Below, in pieces: positions 33,303 through 42,857 of a stretch of 64,000 bases of DNA. Made by a program: the position numbers and the translations under genes. Within the stretch, counting starts at the first letter, position 1. Each line of letters opens with the position of its first letter. The stretch lies in assembly GCA_029262895.1 (NCBI GenBank), contig JAJCYM010000019.1:1-64000 (forward strand), given 5' to 3'. The notes beneath the pieces are model-generated. The model was not told the DNA's origin. It made no database searches and was given only the letters and a program-made list of their open reading frames with translations. Source of the DNA: Roseivirga sp. (lineage in GTDB: Bacteria; Bacteroidota; Bacteroidia; Cytophagales; Cyclobacteriaceae).

Positions 33303-34373
33303 ATGGAGCACAATTACGTAGTCATTATGGCTGGTGGAATCGGCAGTAGATTCTGGCCTTACAGCCGAGCCGATAAGCCAAAGCAATTTTTGGATGTGCT
33401 GGGAACCGGCAGGTCATTACTCCAAATGACTTATGATCGATTTCTGAGTCTCTGTCCGGAGCAGAATTTCTTTGTGGTCACCAACAAACGATACAAGGAA
33501 CTTGTTCAGGAGCAATTACCTTCCCTGTCTGATGATCAGATTCTCTTGGAGCCTATGGGGAGAAATACGGCCCCGGCCATTGCCTATCCTGCCTTCAAGA
33601 TCAGACAGAAGGATCCCGAAGGAGTAATGATTGTTGCCCCATCAGATCATGTGGTTTTCAAGGAGAAGGTATTTAATGACAACCTGGGTACTGCACTTAA
33701 AGCCGCTCGTGGGTCCAACAAATTGATCACCTTAGGTATTGTGCCGAGCAGGCCAGAAACAGGCTATGGCTACATTCAATACCATTCTAGTCCGCTGAAG
33801 AAGGTGAAAAGAGTGAAGACCTTCACCGAAAAACCCGAATTGGAACTGGCGAAGAAATTCATAGACAGTGGTGACTTTGTTTGGAATGCGGGCATGTTTG
33901 TCTGGTCGATAGAAACCATCACCAGAGCACTGCACACGTATCTGGAAGATATAGCGGTGATTTTTGAAGAGGGCAAGGAAGTCTACTATACTGAAGGTGA
34001 GCAGGCCTTCATAGACAGTGCCTATGCCCAGTGTAAAAGCATTTCCATAGACTATGGCTTGATGGAAAAAGCTGCAGATGTATATATGGTGAAGGGCAAA
34101 TTCGATTGGTCTGACTTGGGCAGTTGGGATTCACTTCATGAGATCAGAGACAAGGACGAAAACGAAAATGTGATTGATGCCAACGCCATTCTCTATGACT
34201 CCAAAAACTGCTATGTCAAAGGGCCAGACGATCTGCTGATTGTCGCTCAGGGGTTGGAAGGTTATCTCGTTACTAAATCCGGCAATGTTATCGTGATTTG
34301 CAAAAAGGACGCAGAGAAGAAGTTCAGAGAATTTCTGAATGATGCCAAGTCAAAAGGAGAAGAATTTTCCTAA
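33303..34373 (+). CDS. manC: Mannose-1-phosphate guanylyltransferase
   Basis: 356 residues from the ATG at 33303, 1 bp after the previous stop codon. A TTG at 33294 overlapping the stop is possible and would add three residues. Nucleotidyltransferase signature AGGIGSRFWPYSRADKPKQF near the start, EPMGRNTAPA, the FTEKPE metal-binding region and WNAGMFVW. It makes GDP-mannose from mannose 1-phosphate and GTP for glycans. Length fits the single-domain enzyme without the isomerase half. The symbol manC is the usual annotation; rfbM-type naming is equivalent. Confidence 0.93.
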   Translation: MEHNYVVIMAGGIGSRFWPYSRADKPKQFLDVLGTGRSLLQMTYDRFLSLCPEQNFFVVTNKRYKELVQEQLPSLSDDQILLEPMGRNTAPAIAYPAFKIRQKDPEGVMIVAPSDHVVFKEKVFNDNLGTALKAARGSNKLITLGIVPSRPETGYGYIQYHSSPLKKVKRVKTFTEKPELELAKKFIDSGDFVWNAGMFVWSIETITRALHTYLEDIAVIFEEGKEVYYTEGEQAFIDSAYAQCKSISIDYGLMEKAADVYMVKGKFDWSDLGSWDSLHEIRDKDENENVIDANAILYDSKNCYVKGPDDLLIVAQGLEGYLVTKSGNVIVICKKDAEKKFREFLNDAKSKGEEFS

Positions 34374-34383
34374 TGGAAGGCCA

Positions 34384-37300
34384 CTATTCTGTGGTCTTTC
34401 TGTCAATTTTAAAGCTATTGTTCATTAAACTTTTGTCGGTGAGACTAAAGTCAGGGTCGATCACAATTCTATCAGGTTTCCTGCTAACCAGAATTTTGAA
34501 AGTAGCCTCATTTTCAGTGAATCGAATTCTTTGAGTATGCAATATTTTTTGACCATCATTCATGATTGCAATGTCAATGAAATCGTTTAATGGTATCTCA
34601 GACTCGTTTCCTTTGCTGTCCGCTCTTAATTTTTTCAGATTAACCTTGAACTCTACCTCATAGTCAAAATCTTCCGTTCTCATGTATGTGGCTTCTATCA
34701 CCTCATTATCATAAAGAATGATATCCTCAAACCAATCGTCAATAATGTATTGCAAGGAATCTGGTGTAACCGCTCGAACCTCATCCAAGAACTCCATAGT
34801 GTTTGTATAGGGTGGTTCCTGAAAAGCCTTGCTTTTTACGAAGCGCTTGATGGCCCCATTTAGAACTTCTTCACCAATGTAATTTCGCAACGCGTAGAGT
34901 GCGACAGCCCCTTTATTATAATGGAGGTATTGCTGCCCACCTCGCGCTCGAGCCAGTGGTTGCTCACCAAAATTATCGGAACCGCGCCCTCTTAAGTAAG
35001 TTTGAAGTTCGTTTTTAACGTAATTCCGAGCTTCTTCTTTGCCATAGACTTTCTCAATTACCATAAGTGCAGAGTATTGAGACATGGCCTCTGAGAGAAA
35101 ATTAAAACCCTCAACATTTCCGCTGATTACTTGGTGAGCCCACCATTGATGCGCCAATTCATGAGCTGTTACATAAAAAGGAACATCTCTTCGGGCAGCC
35201 TGAAATCCAAACAGACTATTTGTTGCTCTGGCTGAACCTGTTGACATATCCCTTAAATCGGAAGTGAATCCGATAGACTCAGAGAATGGTACTGTGTTGG
35301 GGAAAGATTGAGCAAATGATCCTCTGAATCTTGGGAATTCAATGATCCTCATTTGTCGATATTGGTATGGAGAAAAGTTCTCTGAAAAATAGGCCAGAGA
35401 CTTTTTCATCGACTCCATCATTTTGTCAAGGTTGTAGGTATGACGAGGATGGTAGTAAATCTCGAGGCTTATTCCATTCCATTCTTCTTTTCGAACCTCA
35501 TATTTTCCAGAAAGAAAGGAATAGAAATTTTGAATAGGAGCGTCCATCTTATAGTGGAAAAATGCCCTATCATCCTTTTCCCAGCTCTCTTGCAGATAAC
35601 CAGGAGATATGGCGGTTTCCCCTTTTACGGTACTCACAATGGTCTCGAAATTGATAAAATCCGCATCCTTACCCAGCCAACTTTCACTCTGAGCCTTGGG
35701 GTCTCCAATTGGCTTCGGACTAATGTTCTTTGGCGAGAGTCCATATTCTGCGCGTTGTTCTTCGTACACTAACTCATACCCGGAGTTGTAACCGAAACCG
35801 GGTAAAAAACCATTATTCATAAAAGTACCATTGGTCAAAGGCTTGCCGGAGAGTAATGAACTCGAATTGTTATAAAAACCCTTGGCTATGTAGGAAAAAT
35901 CAAAATCCACTCGCATAGAATCACCAGGTTCAAGTGGGCTACTCAATTGATGTAAATGAAGGTTGAATAGTGGTTCTGTCTTCTCTACTATAGAAGGGAT
36001 TCCAAAGGTGAAGGCATTTGTCTCCAGTTTGTCACTGTAGTTCACTACTATTTTATCGATGGGTTGGTCAGACTTGTTCTTGAGCCAGTAGTTGCCTCGA
36101 AAGTCATAATTCTGACTTTCAGGATAAAGATCTAGTTCAACATAGACATCGGTAATCTTGGGTAAAACCAAGTCTTCATATTGTTTGTACTCCTTTTCAT
36201 AGTCAGCTTGATCCTGAGGGGTCATGTTTTGATAATTGCCAAGACCGTAGATGTTGTAGTATATGAAGCCGCCAGTGAGTAGAAATATGGATGCAAAAAT
36301 TGTTAAGGCATATTTGTCCTTGAGAGACAAACGCTCTTTGAAGCGATTCCAAGTGTACTTTAATCCAACGTCTGTCCCTCTGTGCCATATCCGACTGGTA
36401 ATAAAAGCCAACAGGCCAGCAAAACCCAACCAATAAAGCTTGAAAATATAGTAGGGGTAGAGTGTATTGGCATAACCTGTAAATTCCGAATAAGTCTTGC
36501 CTGGATCACTGCCGTAGATGAGCATGTTGTGTGGGATTACCTGGCGTAGAAATCGACTTTCAATGATGAAGTAAATGATCATGATAAAAATCGACAGGAA
36601 CTTATTGTTGATTAGAGAAAAAACCAACATTGCCAAAACTGTATAAAGAATATAATCCACATAACGAATGGCCAACAGTTCCTGTAGAAAAAGACCTATC
36701 TCGTGTTCGTTAAAACCTAATTGTAATTGAGTCTTTATGCCGGCATATATGACCAGGGCAAAGAAGAAAAAGGGTATGACTACAAGGGCTGAAAAATTAC
36801 TTAAGAGAAATATTCTATTGGCCACGGGGTAAGTGTCAGTTATTTCATTTGTATTAAACCTGCGGTCTCTCCAAACCAATTCTCCCGTAAACCAGACTAT
36901 GCACATGGTAATGATGATATGCACTTTGTTGGCAAATTGGCCTACCAATATATGAGTGAAAGGATAGGAGTTTGTTCCCCAGGCATTGCCAAAAGTTCTT
37001 GATCCGGTGCTGATAAAGAAAAAGGTGAAAACCAGTATCAGTAAGAAAAATGGATTAAAAATGATCCTTTTTAAGTTGCCCGCTGTGAGCCTTCTCCATA
37101 AAGATATATTGGCCTTGAACGAAAATGACCTTGCTACTACCGGAAAACTGATTTTGCCAAAGGCGATCCCTTTAGTCGAAATGGAATCTGTCAGTTGTCG
37201 TTTTACCAGACCCCAAAAACGAAACTTTGAAGTTCTGGCGTAGAGGTCAATTTTAACATAGGTAAGGAGTAAGGCCAGAGTTCCAAAACCCATCCAAATA

Positions 37301-38046
37301 AGTCGATTGAATAAAAGTAGTTGAGAAAAGGGGAGTAGTTTAGCGTTTTTGTCAGGCGTAGACCAGTCTCTAATGGCCAGCTTGTCGGCCAAGACTCCAA
37401 GAGGATCAAGGAGCGCCATGAGCCTATGATAATTTTCCAATTCCCGATCAGCAAAAATTCCACTGACAAAACTGTACAGGCCGTAGATAATGCCAATGAC
37501 AAGCCAATTGAAAATGGTATTTTTTAACAAGGTGCTCAAGGAGAAAAACAAAGCACCTGTATAGAAAATTAATGGAACAGTTTTGGTGAGATAAGTATAG
37601 AAATAGGCACCGAATTGTGAAGCTCCAAAATTTATATCCGCTGTCCAGGGAACATAAATACCAGCCACGAAACCGAGAAACGGAGCTGTAGAAATCAACA
37701 AACAAACTGCCAAAGCTCCTGAAAAACGGCCAAATAAGTAGTTGAACTTTGAAGAGGCACTGGTAAATGTGATTGCAAATGTATTGTATTGGTAGTCTTT
37801 GTAGACAGCCAGACCCATAATCATAGACGTGACAGCCGTGCCCACAAGGCTAATCAATGTGAGGAAGGAGTTGATTTGGGGTGCAGAGTCAATTTTAAGT
37901 GTTGATAGAACGAATATCCTGCCAATGGCTAATCCATAAAAATTGGTAAGTAAAAAACCCAAGCCAAATAGGATGGCAATAAAGACATAGGTCGATTTGT
38001 TTCGAATCCAGCTTTTGAATTCGAATGAAAAGATTTCGTACAACAT
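34384..38046 (-). CDS. ABC transporter permease fused to an M1-type metallopeptidase domain
   Basis: 1220 residues. The N-terminal ~590 residues hold about 12 membrane helices in two blocks (YEIFSFEFKSWIRNKSTYVF start; second block RRLTAGNLKRIIFNPFFLLI). The C-terminal half is a gluzincin peptidase domain: HELAH at H962 followed by FLSEAMSQYSALM, where 19 residues separate the second His from the Glu, one more than the classic M1 spacing; I believe this spacing is usual in this fusion group. The peptidase part should be extracytoplasmic. It is 29 bp downstream of its ATPase gene. Such systems are of unknown substrate; the fusion suggests transport or membrane-protein processing coupled to proteolysis. 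Confidence 0.88.
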   Translation of the reverse strand: MLYEIFSFEFKSWIRNKSTYVFIAILFGLGFLLTNFYGLAIGRIFVLSTLKIDSAPQINSFLTLISLVGTAVTSMIMGLAVYKDYQYNTFAITFTSASSKFNYLFGRFSGALAVCLLISTAPFLGFVAGIYVPWTADINFGASQFGAYFYTYLTKTVPLIFYTGALFFSLSTLLKNTIFNWLVIGIIYGLYSFVSGIFADRELENYHRLMALLDPLGVLADKLAIRDWSTPDKNAKLLPFSQLLLFNRLIWMGFGTLALLLTYVKIDLYARTSKFRFWGLVKRQLTDSISTKGIAFGKISFPVVARSFSFKANISLWRRLTAGNLKRIIFNPFFLLILVFTFFFISTGSRTFGNAWGTNSYPFTHILVGQFANKVHIIITMCIVWFTGELVWRDRRFNTNEITDTYPVANRIFLLSNFSALVVIPFFFFALVIYAGIKTQLQLGFNEHEIGLFLQELLAIRYVDYILYTVLAMLVFSLINNKFLSIFIMIIYFIIESRFLRQVIPHNMLIYGSDPGKTYSEFTGYANTLYPYYIFKLYWLGFAGLLAFITSRIWHRGTDVGLKYTWNRFKERLSLKDKYALTIFASIFLLTGGFIYYNIYGLGNYQNMTPQDQADYEKEYKQYEDLVLPKITDVYVELDLYPESQNYDFRGNYWLKNKSDQPIDKIVVNYSDKLETNAFTFGIPSIVEKTEPLFNLHLHQLSSPLEPGDSMRVDFDFSYIAKGFYNNSSSLLSGKPLTNGTFMNNGFLPGFGYNSGYELVYEEQRAEYGLSPKNISPKPIGDPKAQSESWLGKDADFINFETIVSTVKGETAISPGYLQESWEKDDRAFFHYKMDAPIQNFYSFLSGKYEVRKEEWNGISLEIYYHPRHTYNLDKMMESMKKSLAYFSENFSPYQYRQMRIIEFPRFRGSFAQSFPNTVPFSESIGFTSDLRDMSTGSARATNSLFGFQAARRDVPFYVTAHELAHQWWAHQVISGNVEGFNFLSEAMSQYSALMVIEKVYGKEEARNYVKNELQTYLRGRGSDNFGEQPLARARGGQQYLHYNKGAVALYALRNYIGEEVLNGAIKRFVKSKAFQEPPYTNTMEFLDEVRAVTPDSLQYIIDDWFEDIILYDNEVIEATYMRTEDFDYEVEFKVNLKKLRADSKGNESEIPLNDFIDIAIMNDGQKILHTQRIRFTENEATFKILVSRKPDRIVIDPDFSLTDKSLMNNSFKIDRKTTE

Positions 38047-38075
38047 TTTTTATTGATTAGAGCGTTGGAGATAGA

Positions 38076-38948
38076 TCAATTTTCCATTTTAACCTGATGG
38101 AAATACACATCCTGCAAGTCAGGTTTTTTTAACTCGAATGAATCATCAGGCCTTTCGTCACTATATACATGGACGATCGGTGTACTTTCTTCCAAGCGGG
38201 TATAAATGACTTGATATCGTTCCTCATATTCCTTCATACCTTCTTTGGTAATTGACTTGGTCCATACCTTTCCTGCCATGGAATTCTTGAGCGCGGTAGG
38301 ACTGCCAGTAAGGAGAAGCTCCCCTTGATTGATGATGGCCATCTGCTTGCAGAGTTCGCTTACATCGTCCACAATGTGAGTGCTTAGTATAACAATGATG
38401 TGCTCACTAATTTCAGACAGGAGATTGTTGAACCTTACACGTTCTGCCGGATCCAGTCCGGCTGTCGGTTCATCTACAATGATTAATTTTGGGTTGCCAA
38501 TAAAGGCTTGTGCGATACCGAACCTTCGTTTCATTCCTCCTGAAAAGCTGCTCAGCTTTTTCTTCCGGACGTCATACAAATTAACCTGTACCAGCAATTC
38601 ATTGACGATCTGACTTCGCGTGCTTTTCCCCTGAACCCCTTTAAGGGCGGTATAGTGCAATAACATTTCTTCTGCCGTGACCCTTGGGTAAACCCCAAAC
38701 TCCTGGGGCAAGTACCCCAGGAGTTTTCTGATTTCTGCTTTTTGTTTAAGTACATTAATGTCATCCAGACGTACTTGGCCCTCATCCACGCTTTGCAATG
38801 TGGCTATGGTTTTCATTAAGGTTGATTTCCCCGCTCCGTTTGGACCTAAAAGGCCAAACATTCCATTTTCTATGGTGAGACTTAAGTTTTTTAAAGCCTG
38901 GACCCCATTTGGATAAGTTTTCGAGATGTTTTGAATTGACAATTGCAT
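38076..38948 (-). CDS. ABC transporter ATP-binding protein
   Basis: 290 residues. Walker A GPNGAGKST (about 35-43), Q-loop in YLPQEFGVYP, signature LSSFSGGMKRRFGIAQAF, Walker B IIVDEPTAGLD and the H-loop in ILSTHIVDDV. The C-terminal ~70 residues form an accessory domain. It powers the adjacent permease/M1 fusion protein and lies 21 bp after the GLPGLI-like gene in one operon. Confidence 0.95.
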   Translation of the reverse strand: MQLSIQNISKTYPNGVQALKNLSLTIENGMFGLLGPNGAGKSTLMKTIATLQSVDEGQVRLDDINVLKQKAEIRKLLGYLPQEFGVYPRVTAEEMLLHYTALKGVQGKSTRSQIVNELLVQVNLYDVRKKKLSSFSGGMKRRFGIAQAFIGNPKLIIVDEPTAGLDPAERVRFNNLLSEISEHIIVILSTHIVDDVSELCKQMAIINQGELLLTGSPTALKNSMAGKVWTKSITKEGMKEYEERYQVIYTRLEESTPIVHVYSDERPDDSFELKKPDLQDVYFHQVKMEN

Positions 38949-38969
38949 ACCTAAAGATTGTGTTTTGAC

Positions 38970-39806
38970 TTAGTGATTATTTCCGCCTTTTTTGATCGTA
39001 ATACCTCCATTTTTAAAAGAGATATCTTGACCAAATCCCTTCATTTTTTCTTGAATCAACTTCATTTGCTCATCCAATTCTTCTTTTTTCAAATCCTGGT
39101 ATTGCTCAAGTTCGAGGACTCTGCGATCTGGTAGCTCAAAGCTTGATGTTTCAATGGAAGAGAGTTCTACGTTTGAGGCTGTTACTGTCCGCCTATCGTC
39201 TTTAAATTCTAAGACCACCCCGACTATTCCTTCAAACTGCCAAGGTGAGTAAACGTCCAATTCAGTTGTAAACCAGACCTCAAACTCCCCGTCTTTTGAT
39301 ATGGTTTGTTTGACTTCATATCCGGCAACTTTTTTGGTTTTACCTGAGATTTCAAAACCGTGGTTCTGAGTTGAAATGGGCATTTCGACCATAATTTGTT
39401 TCTCAAAAATGGTAGCAAGTCCATAGTGCATGTTCTTTCCAAAATCGAATACCGCAGTATCAAATTCATCGAAGGCAAAGTTGGCCTCATCTTCAGTACT
39501 GGCTACCGCAAATGATGATGCGCCAAAAGAGATGCGCTTTGGTCCTTTGGGAATTTCTTGCTTGACTTTTTCAAACCGAGCGTGTTGGTCATCAAAAGTG
39601 AAATTAAAATCGAAATCTGTTCCGACCTTCATTTTCTGTTTTTGAGGTGTGCCCAGAGAACTGGACATAGCAACGGTTTCAGTTTCATTGTAAACGACCG
39701 AGAAGGCTATTGTTCCAGATGCCTTTACTCGTTCGATGTCATTTTTTCTTAGCGTTGGATTGACTGTGGTAATGGCCAAGACCAACAGAGTGGCTATTGT
39801 TTTCAT
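38970..39806 (-). CDS. GLPGLI-like periplasmic protein
   Basis: 278 residues with an N-terminal hydrophobic signal (MKTIATLLVLAITTVNP). The central region VAGYEVKQTISKDGEFEVWF, then SPWQFEGIVGVVLEFKDD, follows the GLPGLI-family pattern, with EGIVGVV in place of the eponymous motif. The C-terminus is charged and helical (DLKKEELDEQMKLIQEKMKG). First gene of the operon with the ABC ATPase and permease/M1 fusion, so it may be an accessory of that system. Upstream lie a -7-like TAAACTTG box (39836-39829, minus) and four phased TTAAC boxes. Confidence 0.75.
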   Translation of the reverse strand: MKTIATLLVLAITTVNPTLRKNDIERVKASGTIAFSVVYNETETVAMSSSLGTPQKQKMKVGTDFDFNFTFDDQHARFEKVKQEIPKGPKRISFGASSFAVASTEDEANFAFDEFDTAVFDFGKNMHYGLATIFEKQIMVEMPISTQNHGFEISGKTKKVAGYEVKQTISKDGEFEVWFTTELDVYSPWQFEGIVGVVLEFKDDRRTVTASNVELSSIETSSFELPDRRVLELEQYQDLKKEELDEQMKLIQEKMKGFGQDISFKNGGITIKKGGNNH

Positions 39807-39858
39807 GTTTGTGTTTTTTTGTGTTGGGCAAGTTTACGAGGGCCTGGATCGAACATGG

Positions 39859-39894
39859 GTTAATTACTGTTAATCACCGTTAAGGGTGTGTTAA
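39859..39894. promoter_or_regulatory. Four phased GTTAA boxes between GLPGLI-like operon and histidine kinase gene
   Basis: GTTAA at 39859, 39869, 39879 and 39890 (spacing 10, 10, 11 bp). On the minus strand the proximal box is 22 bp from TAAACTTG (39836-39829), an activator-like position for the GLPGLI operon. On the plus strand a TATACTTG box (39923-39930) serves the kinase gene. The OmpR-type regulator encoded next door is the obvious candidate to bind. Confidence 0.7.
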
Positions 39895-39906
39895 AGTTTT
39901 GATAGG

Positions 39907-39930
39907 ATACGCCTTAAATGCGTATACTTG
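39907..39930 (+). promoter_or_regulatory. Hairpin and -7 box before the histidine kinase gene
   Basis: ATACGC (39907-39912) and GCGTAT (39920-39925) form a 6-bp inverted repeat around CTTAAAT, overlapping TATACTTG (39923-39930), a near-consensus -7 box that ends 4 nt before the GTG start. Confidence 0.45.
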
Positions 39931-39934
39931 AATT

Positions 39935-41434
39935 GTGAAAAGAGACGTGCGTATAGCTTCAATAACAATGTTGGCCTGTTTGATAGGCTTGTTGTCTTTT
40001 CAGGCGTATTGGATTTCTACAGCTTTTGAACAGAACAAGAAAGACGTTCAGGCAGACGTACAACGAGCTTTGTCCGAGGTGAGCAATAATCTCTTAATAA
40101 AAAAATTGGGAATTATTAGTGGCGTCAAAGTGACTATTCCTAATATTAGAAGCTATACGTTAAGTTTCTCTGACAATCTTTCCAAGAATCCCGATTTGGA
40201 GAGTTTGTCTAAACAGATTAAGCTTTCGTCAGAATCCGGAATCACAATATTAGGTGGTGGGGACTCAATGAGAAAAGTAATTGATAGTAATCCTGCCTTT
40301 AGAAGCTTTTCCAATAGAAGCTTTTCCAATTTGGGTGGCAACGGCAAGGTTCATATTTCAGGAAATATCGATGGAGAGATGTTTTCAAATGACTTTTTGT
40401 TTTTAGACTCGTTGCTTGCCGATGAATTAAGATTACTTCAGTTGGATGGAGAGGACTACTTCTTTGGACTATGGGATGAACAAAAGGAGCGATTTGATTT
40501 TACTAATAACCTTATAAAAGATGTTGAATTGGACACTACTGGTGGGTTTTCTTTGAGATCATTTAGTCTAAATAATGCCGGCAGACACAAACTGTATTTG
40601 AATTTCAATGATAACCGTGTCATTCAGGCTTCCCTGGCAGGCGTTGGTCCAATTGTTTTGGCATCAATCATCATGCTTGTGCTTTTGCTAAGTGCCTGGT
40701 ACTACATTATAAGAAGCCTCCAAAAGCAATACCGCCTGGCGCAGATAAAGGATGACTTTATTGGCAACATGACTCACGAACTCAAAACACCCGTAACGGC
40801 ATCTTCCCTTGCATTGGAAGTGATGTCTAAGGACCAGAAAGTACATGAGGATCCTAAATTGAAGGATTTACTTGTTGTAGCACAACAGGAACAAAAGAGA
40901 ATTTTACAGATTATCAATTCCATTTTAGATAATACCTCTGCGGAAGAGTCAATCAAAGATAACATCGAAATAGTTGATGTAAATGAAGAATTAGAAGTGA
41001 TTGTTGAGAGTATGAGATTGACGGCCACAGAAAAGCAAGGCCAAATCTTGTTCAACACCCCGGAAGGTGAAAGGCTTAATGTAGCCGTCAATCGCCTACA
41101 TTTTCAGAACGCGATGTTGAACCTATTGGATAATGCGCTTAAGTATTCAGAACGTCCACCTGAAATTTCGGTGGATGTCGCATTACGGCAATCTTATGTA
41201 GAAATTCAAATCACCGACAATGGTCTCGGGCTTTCCATAGATGATAAAAAGCGAATATTTGATAAGTTCTTCAGAGTGCATACTGGCAATGTACATACGG
41301 TAAAAGGCTACGGACTTGGCCTTAGTTATACCAAATCAGTCATTGAGCAATTCGGTGGAACAATTTCTGTTGAAAGTAAAAATGGTGAGGGCAGTACATT
41401 TACAGTAAAAATACCCAGAGCAAATGAATCGTAA
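39935..41434 (+). CDS. Sensor histidine kinase
   Basis: 499 residues from a GTG start. Transmembrane helix 1 (about 9-29), a periplasmic sensor region of about 200 residues, helix 2 (about 237-260), then HisKA with the phosphorylated H281 in NMTHELKTPV and HATPase motifs NLLDNALKYS, DNGLGLSI and GYGLGLSYTKSVI. No HAMP domain is obvious. The periplasmic part contains a 15-bp exact tandem duplication (RSFSNRSFSN). The response regulator gene overlaps its end by 11 bp. It is divergent from the GLPGLI/ABC/M1 operon, its likely target. Confidence 0.94.
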   Translation: MKRDVRIASITMLACLIGLLSFQAYWISTAFEQNKKDVQADVQRALSEVSNNLLIKKLGIISGVKVTIPNIRSYTLSFSDNLSKNPDLESLSKQIKLSSESGITILGGGDSMRKVIDSNPAFRSFSNRSFSNLGGNGKVHISGNIDGEMFSNDFLFLDSLLADELRLLQLDGEDYFFGLWDEQKERFDFTNNLIKDVELDTTGGFSLRSFSLNNAGRHKLYLNFNDNRVIQASLAGVGPIVLASIIMLVLLLSAWYYIIRSLQKQYRLAQIKDDFIGNMTHELKTPVTASSLALEVMSKDQKVHEDPKLKDLLVVAQQEQKRILQIINSILDNTSAEESIKDNIEIVDVNEELEVIVESMRLTATEKQGQILFNTPEGERLNVAVNRLHFQNAMLNLLDNALKYSERPPEISVDVALRQSYVEIQITDNGLGLSIDDKKRIFDKFFRVHTGNVHTVKGYGLGLSYTKSVIEQFGGTISVESKNGEGSTFTVKIPRANES

Positions 41435-42113
41435 AATTCTCTTTGCAGAAGATGACCCCACCATCGGGAGCTTGACCGCTCAATACTTGGAGTCGGAGGG
41501 TTATGAGATGAAACTATGCACAAGTGGGGCTTCAGTGATGATGGAGTTTGAGTATTTCAAACCTGATTTATGTTTACTTGACGTAATGCTTCCAATTAAG
41601 GACGGATTTAGTCTGGCCAAGGAGATCAGGGTTAAGAATGCCAAAATCCCAATCATTTTTATCACCGCCAAATCGCAATTGCGGGATGTTCTTGAAGGTT
41701 TTGAGTCTGGTGCGAACGACTATATCAAGAAACCCTTTAGTTTGGAGGAATTGAGAGTCAGGGTGAATACGCTTCTGGCATTTGCGGATGATTTGCATGT
41801 TCCTAAAGATCAAAACGAATTTGAGATAGGGAGTTACTTCTTTAATTATCACCAATTATTGTTGAAGCAGGGCGATCAGCAATGGCAACTTTCTCCGAAG
41901 GAGGCTGATTTGTTAAAGGAGCTTTGTCTTAACGTTCAGGGAAAAATGGATAAATCCGCAGCCTTGAAAAAAATATGGGGTGATGACACCTATTACAATG
42001 GTCGAAGTATGGATGTCTACATCACCAAAATCAGGAAATATCTTGCCGGAGACCCCAGAATCGAAGTTGTTAACCTACGTGGGATTGGCTATAAACTTAT
42101 GATTAGGGAATAA
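41424..42113 (+). CDS. OmpR/PhoB-family response regulator
   Basis: 229 residues. The receiver has the acidic pair D10/D11, phosphoacceptor D53 in LCLLDVMLP and the conserved lysine in YIKKPFSLEEL. The C-terminal winged helix (QWQLSPKEADLLKELCLN; RSMDVYITKIRKYLAGDPRIEVVNLRGIGYKL split around the recognition helix) is of the OmpR type. Co-expressed with the overlapping kinase gene. It probably binds the phased GTTAA boxes between the kinase gene and the divergent operon; this is inferred from site type and position. Confidence 0.95.
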   Translation: MNRKILFAEDDPTIGSLTAQYLESEGYEMKLCTSGASVMMEFEYFKPDLCLLDVMLPIKDGFSLAKEIRVKNAKIPIIFITAKSQLRDVLEGFESGANDYIKKPFSLEELRVRVNTLLAFADDLHVPKDQNEFEIGSYFFNYHQLLLKQGDQQWQLSPKEADLLKELCLNVQGKMDKSAALKKIWGDDTYYNGRSMDVYITKIRKYLAGDPRIEVVNLRGIGYKLMIRE

Positions 42114-42857
42114 TCATGCCCTTTGTCTGAGCACCTCGTAAAGCACAATAGCTGTTGCTACAGAAACATTCAACGAGTCTATTTGCCCGTTGATGGGCAG
42201 TTTGGCTTGATTATCCGCCAACCGCAAGTATTCCTGTGAAACCCCATCTTCCTCAGAGCCCATAAGTATGGCCATTGGGTCTTTCAAGTCATTGTCAAAA
42301 ATGGAGTTGTCCGCTTTTTCTGTACAGGCCAGCACCTGAATACCGTTGGCTTGAATTTCTTTGATGGTGATTTTTAAATTGTCGGTTCGGGCGACAGGAA
42401 TATAGTTCAGTGCTCCAGCGGAAGTTTTCATGGCATCACTATTGATTTGTGCTGATCCTCTTGAAGGAATGACGATACCATGAGCACCGGCACATTCGGC
42501 AGTTCTGGCAATCGCCCCAAAATTCCTGACGTCCGTGATTCGGTCTAGAATAACTAAAAGGGGTACTTCTCCTTTTTGATATGCCTCAGATATGATGTTG
42601 TCAAGCGAGGCATAATTGATTGCTGATATGAACGCGATAGTGCCCTGATGATTTTTTCTGGTTACTCGATTCAGCTTTTCGATCGGGACTTTGACGAAAG
42701 GCACATTGTGCGCTTTGGCAGCTTGAATAAGCTCTGACAACAGCTCATTTTTAGCATCCTTCTGAATGAGCAGTTTGTCTATTTCCTTACCGGCACCAAT
42801 CGCCTCGATAATGGCACGCGTGCCATAAATAAAATCTTCCTTACTTCTTTGTTGCAT
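42114..42857 (-). CDS. rlmB: 23S rRNA 2'-O-ribose methyltransferase RlmB (SpoU/TrmH family)
   Basis: 247 residues from the ATG at 42857. The frame extends to 42905 inside the upstream gene, but RlmB proteins start near EDFIYGTRAIIEA. There is an N-terminal substrate-binding domain, then SpoU motifs ILDRITDVRNFGAIARTAE, LMGSEEDGVS and LPINGQIDSLNVSVATAI. It methylates G2251 of 23S rRNA. Its ATG shares one base with the upstream stop codon, so the two genes are translationally coupled. Confidence 0.93.
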   Translation of the reverse strand: MQQRSKEDFIYGTRAIIEAIGAGKEIDKLLIQKDAKNELLSELIQAAKAHNVPFVKVPIEKLNRVTRKNHQGTIAFISAINYASLDNIISEAYQKGEVPLLVILDRITDVRNFGAIARTAECAGAHGIVIPSRGSAQINSDAMKTSAGALNYIPVARTDNLKITIKEIQANGIQVLACTEKADNSIFDNDLKDPMAILMGSEEDGVSQEYLRLADNQAKLPINGQIDSLNVSVATAIVLYEVLRQRA

